The translations under genes were made by a program, and so were the position numbers. A stretch of 64,000 bases of DNA from contig NC_083587.1 in assembly GCF_027579695.1 (NCBI RefSeq), forward strand, positions 6,388,001-6,452,000, written 5' to 3'. The stretch's first letter is position 1; each line of letters starts with the position of its first letter. Of this stretch, positions 62,744 to 64,000 are shown piece by piece. The notes under the pieces were generated by a model. The model searched no databases. It worked only from the letters and a program-made list of their open reading frames with translations, and was not told where the DNA came from. Source of the DNA: Neoarius graeffei. Taxonomy: Eukaryota; Chordata; Actinopteri; Siluriformes; Ariidae.

Positions 62744-63468
62744 CACTACGTTTACATGCACATCCAAATCGAGCTACTGTCAGTAATCGAGCAAAGGGTC
62801 CCAGCAGGGGTGCCAGAGAAATCCAATCCTACATGCACAGTGTTTAAATCGAGCTATTGTTATGAGGTGCATTGTGCACCCGAGCCACAGGTGGCGCTAC
62901 ACGCCCCATCGTGTTGGTACACTTCCGGTTGTCGTCATGAAGAAGAGCTATTCAAGAGTATAAACAAAGTGACTACAGGTGGAAATTATCATGTACTGCT
63001 ATAACCTGGTACAGACATCTGTCCTTACCACAAGGATAATGTTTAATTTGTACACTGTCCCTTTTAAAAATAAAATAAACTCTAAACTCTCAGAAGAGTG
63101 TTTGTAGTTTGTATGTACGAACAGAAGTGTTCCTAATAAAGTGGGCGGCTAAGGTGAAGTGTCATGCCGACCGAGGCTGGTTTTTTTTCGACCGAGGCTG
63201 TTGTGTTTCCCGCTTGTGGTCTCGTCACTCGTCACTTCCGGAAGGGGCAGTGCTGAAGTAAGTAGCTCGACTGCGTGTCTCGATAGGGTTTACATGCACT
63301 AAGTAGCTCGGCTACAATCGCATAATCTAGGTCGTGTAGCTTGATTGCGAGAAATCAAGTTCGGTTCAATTTCAGCCGAGCTAAGGTGTTTCCATGCCAT
63401 TTAGAGCTTCGATTTCAGACGAGCTACGGCAGAAATTCGATTTTCTCTATGTGCATGTAAACGCACTG
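62744..63468. mobile_element. MITE inserted in exon 1 of the gene relic
   Basis: 725 bp. Ends CACTACGTTTACATGCACAT and, reversed, CAGTGCGTTTACATGCACAT, 20-bp inverted repeats, with a 3-bp AGT duplication at 62741-62743 and 63469-63471. The interior repeats GAGCTA/TAGCTC and ATCGAG words. A 3-bp duplication is typical of PIF/Harbinger-derived MITEs. Removing it restores a continuous exon. Confidence 0.85.
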
Positions 63469-63528
63469 AGTGTTTCTTGGGTCCTAAAACAGACTGGGCA
63501 AAGCAAATGGTGCCTGCGTACAGGTTTC

Positions 63529-64000
63529 CTAGAAAAAGAAAAGAAAGGCATTAAGTAAATGTAGTTAATATAGGAATAATAATAGGTTAATTCACAATAG
63601 GTTGAATAAAAAAAAGGTGCATGAAAGGTACAAACAAGAAAAACACAATTATTCAAAAGCTAAGCATATACTCTGAACATCACAAAAGCAACACTAGCTG
63701 CACCTATTTACAATACAATATCCAAGCAAGTATTAATGTTCCTTACTTTGAATCCATATCTCAGCAATGAATGAAGTGCTGGACAAATTGAAGACAAAGA
63801 AGGTCAAACTCTGAGCACAAGAGTCAAAGGCAAGTAGCAATTAAAATTGCTTCAGTGGTAAAGGAATAAAGCTTTTTAGTAGTAGCAGTAATGGAAATAT
63901 CTTCTGCAGAATCTCCAGCAAAAGGCTCAAAGGCACGTAGCAATGACAATGAAATCTGGCAGAGTATTCAGCAGTCTTCAGCAGAACTTCAGGGTAGATT
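63529..64000. other. Presumed upstream intron of the gene relic, nothing recognised
   Basis: The polypyrimidine/AG acceptor for exon 1 lies at 63529-63545 (minus strand CTTTTCTTTTTCTAG). No further exon was recognised. The words GTCAAAGGCAAGTAGCAA (63823) and GCTCAAAGGCACGTAGCAA (63926) form a short direct duplication. Confidence 0.4.

Larger units (their letters stand above)
61458..63528 (-). pseudogene. Decayed multi-exon gene: zinc-finger plus recombinase-like helical domain
   Basis: Four minus-strand exons with GT-AG borders and matching phases. E1 is 63528-63472 plus 62740-62576 (interrupted by a MITE), E2 62176-61997, E3 61887-61740, E4 61615-61458. E1 gives KPVRRHHLLCPVCFRTQET, then across the MITE LCHLRRSCIKNSPEAAIETV and FDYVVLTQIMADGNPIQ, a possible C-x2-C...H-x3-C finger. 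E2 reads RWIEELECHHLVVTRIPPSL plus a Pro/Ser-rich linker. E3 has NHNMLEMGLYKKHSLDHPLL. E4 has AENVSRYLYYVNPETPSLQF and KLKKQSQQNYLKSLKR, like the N-terminal SAM-like (core-binding) domain of tyrosine recombinases in a teleost gene family that I recall but cannot name. Two in-frame TGA codons (E3 codon 2 after the junction; E4 after REKL) sit where CGA-type Arg is likely. Later exons are missing: the 5S array follows. Family call inferred. Confidence 0.55.

Overview
The window reads as gene-poor, repeat-choked genomic DNA of a teleost fish. The evidence is the repertoire of elements: Tc1-type transposons, L2 and Rex-like LINEs, fish hAT families, a piggyBac, a tRNA-headed SINE beginning GGCGGCACGGTGG, Gypsy and BEL/Pao fossils, and long AT/GT microsatellites. 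An otophysan such as a catfish is possible, but the sequence alone does not prove it. No intact host protein-coding gene was recognised. The best host-like gene is a decayed multi-exon locus at 61.46-63.53 kb.

Layout. 0-5 kb: non-coding DNA with GTCCCGG-rich repeats and a broken THAP/YqaJ-associated pair. 5.07-6.65 kb: a Tc1 element with an uninterrupted DD34E transposase frame on the minus strand. 6.71-9.18 kb: a long foldback MITE and a hAT relic. 9.18-14.78 kb: a broken L2 LINE whose ORF1 contains a 41-copy, 24-bp minisatellite. 14.8-15.6 kb: a BEL/Pao gag fossil. 16-20.5 kb: SINEs, a Tc1 end, an RTE-like LINE tail and a piggyBac relic. 20.66-22.78 kb: a 5'-truncated Rex-like LINE with an open RT frame. 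23-26.3 kb: LINE and SINE tails and a Gypsy fragment. 26.4-29.6 kb: decayed tRNA copies (Phe, Gln, Gln, Ser, Glu, Tyr) and an L1-like 5' half split by a SINE. 30.0-32.2 kb: a hAT element that retains a BED-finger exon. 32.6-41.2 kb: a deep nest in which a Gmr1-like Gypsy fossil is separated by an unrecognised repeat, which holds a LINE, which holds a ZBED-type hAT, which holds a SINE. 41.19-42.79 kb: a second, slightly broken copy of the 5-kb Tc1. 42.8-46 kb: RTE endonuclease pieces and a LINE with a restriction-like endonuclease tail. 46.3-51.2 kb: more tRNA relics, a solo LTR and a hAT with a clean 8-bp target-site duplication. 51.8-52.7 kb: an unrecognised tandem family that recurs at 60.4 kb. 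53.0-54.6 kb: a third Tc1, broken. 55.3-57.3 kb: a LINE interrupted by a small element carrying a THAP exon. 57.99-58.5 kb: a possible terminal exon. 59.7-60.4 kb: a TIR element. 60.7-61.4 kb: a diverged 5S rRNA array. 61.46-63.53 kb: the multi-exon gene relic, interrupted in its first visible exon by a MITE.

There are no operons or co-working gene sets here. The story is one of successive insertions, several of which can be ordered by exact target-site duplications. The protein-coding potential most worth testing is the Tc1 transposase at 5.3-6.3 kb.
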